Shown: in pieces, positions 12,335-14,394 of the stretch
Position numbering within the stretch: the first letter of the stretch is position 1
How the letters are laid out: each line of letters starts with the position of its first letter
Assembly (NCBI GenBank): GCA_937911935.1
Contig: CALDQH010000090.1
Span: forward strand, 1-14,394
DNA length: 14,394 bases
Origin: an uncultured Bacteroidales bacterium
Lineage (GTDB): Bacteria; Bacteroidota; Bacteroidia; Bacteroidales; Paludibacteraceae
Direction of reading: 5' to 3'
Program-made: the position numbers and the translations under genes
Notes under the pieces: generated by a model
Told to the model about the DNA's origin: nothing
Database searches by the model: none
The model's input: only the letters and a program-made list of their open reading frames with translations

Positions 12335-14392
12335 CTATACTAACACAAAGTCCAACTGCTTCTTCTCTAAATTAGCACGTTGTACCATAATTTGTACCTC
12401 GTCGCCCAATTGGTATTTTTTGCGGCTTTGGCGGCCAATGATGCAGTAATTCTTTTCGTCGTAGGTATAGAAATCGTCGTCCATATCGCGCAGAGGCACC
12501 ATGCCCTCGCATTTGTTCGATGTAATTTCTACGTATAAGCCCCATTCGGTAACGCCCGATATTACGCCATCAAATACCTGTCCTTTTTTATCGGACATAA
12601 ATTCCACTTGTTTGTATTTGATTGAGGCACGTTCTGCCGATGCTGCCACTTGCTCGCGGTCGGAGCAGTGCTGGCACATTTTTTCGTAGGTTTCTTCTTT
12701 TACGCTGTTACCTCCTTGCAAATAGCTAAATAGCAAGCGGTGCACCAATACATCGGGATAACGCCTAATGGGCGAAGTAAAGTGGGTATAATAGTCAAAT
12801 GCTAACCCATAGTGCCCAATGTTATCGGTGGTGTAGATGGCTTTTGCCATAGAACGTACCGCCAAGGTTTCTACCAAGTTCTGCTCACGCTTGCTAGCCA
12901 CGTTGTCTAACAGGCGGTTAATAGCGCTCGATATTTCATTTTTCTTGCCCGATGTTTTTAGCTTGTAGCCAAATCGGCTGATAAACTGCGAAAAGTTGGC
13001 TAATTTTTCTTGATTAGGTTCATCGTGAATACGATATACAAAGGTTTTGGCTCTGTCGCCTTTTTTTACCTTGCCGATGTGCTCGGCTACGGTTCTGTTG
13101 GCCAGCAACATAAACTCTTCTACCAACTTGTTGGCTTCTTTGGCTTCCTTAAAGTAAACGCTTAAAGGTTTGCCTTGTTCGTCTATATTAAAACGCACTT
13201 CGCTACGTTCAAATGAAATAGCCCCCGCTTTAAAACGATTGGCTCTTAGTTGTACGGCCAACGCATTCATAGCCAATAGTTCTTCGCAAAATTCGCCTTG
13301 CCCCGTTTCGATAATGGTTTGTGCTTCTTCGTACGTAAAGCGGCGGTTAGAACAAATGATGGCCTTGGTAATGCGGTAATTTACTACCTCGGCTTTGTCG
13401 TTCATCTCAAACAATACCGAATACGTTAATTTATCTTCGTTGGGGCGTAACGAGCACACCATGTTGCACAGTTTTTCGGGCAACATCGGAATGGTTCTAT
13501 CTACCAGATACACCGAGGTGGCGCGGTCAAAGGCTTCTTTGTCGATGGGGCTGTGTGGGGTAACGTAATGGCTTACATCGGCAATGTGTACTCCAATTTC
13601 TACATTCCCATTTTCTAATTGTTTGTACGATAAAGCATCGTCAAAGTCTTTGGCATCAACAGGGTCGATGGTAAACGTGGTGGTAGCTCGGCAATCTTCG
13701 CGGCGTTTAATTTCTTCGTCGCTAATGGTAATATCAATTTGGTCGGCAAGGGCAGTTAGCTCCTCTGGGTACGAGTAGGGCAACCCGTATTCCGCCAAAA
13801 TGGCGTGCATTTCGGTGTTATTTTCGCCTACTTCGCCCAACACATCAATTACCTCGCCAAAGGGATTTTTGGCTTTCTCGGGCCAGTCGGTCATTTTTAC
13901 AAATACCTTTTGACCATCTTTGGCACCGTTTAATTTGCCATGAGGAATGTAAATATCGTTGCTTAGTAGTCGATTATCTACCACCACAAACGATACGCCA
14001 CCCACTATGTTCATTACCCCCACAAACGTAGTGCGGTTGCGCTCAATAATTTCTACAACCTCGCCCTCGGTTTGACGTCCGCTGCGTTTAGCGTAAACCA
14101 GCACGCGCACACGGTCGTTTTTCATAGCGTGTCCCAAGTTGCGGTCGGCAATAAAGATTTTTTCGCCGCCGTCGTCGGGAACAAGATGGGTTTTGCCGTT
14201 GTTGTTGCGGTCTATGGTACCCACCACGTATTTATTCAGGGTAATGGCCTTATATCTGCCACGTTCTACTTCTTGTACAATGCCTTGCTGTACAAAATAG
14301 GCCAAAATATGCGGAAGTTTTGCCTTGTCGCCAGCCTTGGTAAGCCCTGCCACCGCCGCCAATTGTTTGTGGTTAAAGGGGCGGTTCTCAAA
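12335..14392 (-). CDS. rnr: Ribonuclease R (RNB-family 3'-5' exoribonuclease), 5' end outside the window
   Basis: RNase R degrades structured RNA from the 3' end to nucleotides and takes part in mRNA turnover and rRNA quality control. The 685 visible residues lack the start, since the frame is open to the window edge; a TTG at 14362 is not the true start. In order they show a winged-helix end (about 1-50), cold-shock/OB domains (about 53-190), the RNB catalytic domain (about 235-560) and a C-terminal S1 domain (about 604-685). The active-site acidic cluster is TIDPVDAKDFDDA (241-253). HFTSPIRRYPDVLVHR (537-552) holds the conserved arginines. The S1 domain includes GVISGVTEWGLYVE. The C-terminus is at its natural position with no long basic tail. 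The gene lies next to a repeat block and converges on rmuC. Confidence 0.95.
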   Translation of the reverse strand, partial: FENRPFNHKQLAAVAGLTKAGDKAKLPHILAYFVQQGIVQEVERGRYKAITLNKYVVGTIDRNNNGKTHLVPDDGGEKIFIADRNLGHAMKNDRVRVLVYAKRSGRQTEGEVVEIIERNRTTFVGVMNIVGGVSFVVVDNRLLSNDIYIPHGKLNGAKDGQKVFVKMTDWPEKAKNPFGEVIDVLGEVGENNTEMHAILAEYGLPYSYPEELTALADQIDITISDEEIKRREDCRATTTFTIDPVDAKDFDDALSYKQLENGNVEIGVHIADVSHYVTPHSPIDKEAFDRATSVYLVDRTIPMLPEKLCNMVCSLRPNEDKLTYSVLFEMNDKAEVVNYRITKAIICSNRRFTYEEAQTIIETGQGEFCEELLAMNALAVQLRANRFKAGAISFERSEVRFNIDEQGKPLSVYFKEAKEANKLVEEFMLLANRTVAEHIGKVKKGDRAKTFVYRIHDEPNQEKLANFSQFISRFGYKLKTSGKKNEISSAINRLLDNVASKREQNLVETLAVRSMAKAIYTTDNIGHYGLAFDYYTHFTSPIRRYPDVLVHRLLFSYLQGGNSVKEETYEKMCQHCSDREQVAASAERASIKYKQVEFMSDKKGQVFDGVISGVTEWGLYVEITSNKCEGMVPLRDMDDDFYTYDEKNYCIIGRQSRKKYQLGDEVQIMVQRANLEKKQLDFVLV

Positions 14393-14394
14393 GC

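Noticed and set aside
12180..12449. 89-aa open frame across the repeat block
   Set aside because: It is made of translated tandem repeats and then antisense of rnr.

Overview
The window looks like chromosomal DNA of a Bacteroidetes species, most likely of the order Bacteroidales. Several intergenic regions carry the Bacteroidetes-type -7 promoter element TAnnTTTG, start codons are preceded by A/T-rich rather than Shine-Dalgarno sequence, and the proteins (tyrosine recombinase with an ARHSW box, TrkH with an extended N-terminus, RmuC, RNase R, the small MGRNKF... protein) resemble that group. Base composition is moderately AT-rich. No tRNA, rRNA, CRISPR array or insertion sequence was found.

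Layout. (1) Positions 2-585, plus strand: the last 61 codons of a HipA-like kinase and, 2 bp later, an unrecognised 131-aa gene. (2) 586-856: no gene; a -7 element and a strong hairpin terminator bracket a possible small RNA of about 170 nt. (3) 857-1854, minus strand: a small conserved Bacteroidales-type hypothetical gene followed by an unrecognised AT-rich gene. An 11-bp tandem duplication at their junction sets the reading frames. (4) 1855-2059: divergent promoter region with an 8-bp tandem repeat. (5) 2060-2953: CDF-family metal efflux pump, convergent with (6) 3019-4467: a divergent tryptophanase/tyrosine phenol-lyase-family enzyme. (7) 4468-4691: divergent control region with five TACCAnnTTTACC-type repeats, followed by (8) an AraC-family regulator at 4692-5585. 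(9) 5649-6734: tyrosine recombinase, convergent with (10) trkA (6738-7157) and trkH (7172-8965), a potassium-uptake operon whose TrkA lacks its C-terminal RCK_C domain. (11) 9089-12082, plus strand: an exported TPR protein and rmuC, closed by a strong terminator. (12) 12126-12334: intergenic block of REP-like hairpins and an 8-bp tandem repeat. (13) 12335-14392, minus strand: RNase R, cut by the window end.

How the genes may work together. TrkH and TrkA form a K+ channel and its gating ring. The AraC regulator and the lyase are divergently placed around a repeat array and probably form a regulator-target pair, perhaps responding to an amino acid. The HipA-like gene and its partner may be part of a toxin-antitoxin locus that begins outside the window. 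The remaining genes are mostly housekeeping. The points most worth a second look are the frame-determining 11-bp duplication, the repeat array between the lyase and AraC genes, the divergent lyase itself, the possible small RNA, and the truncated TrkA next to a recombinase.
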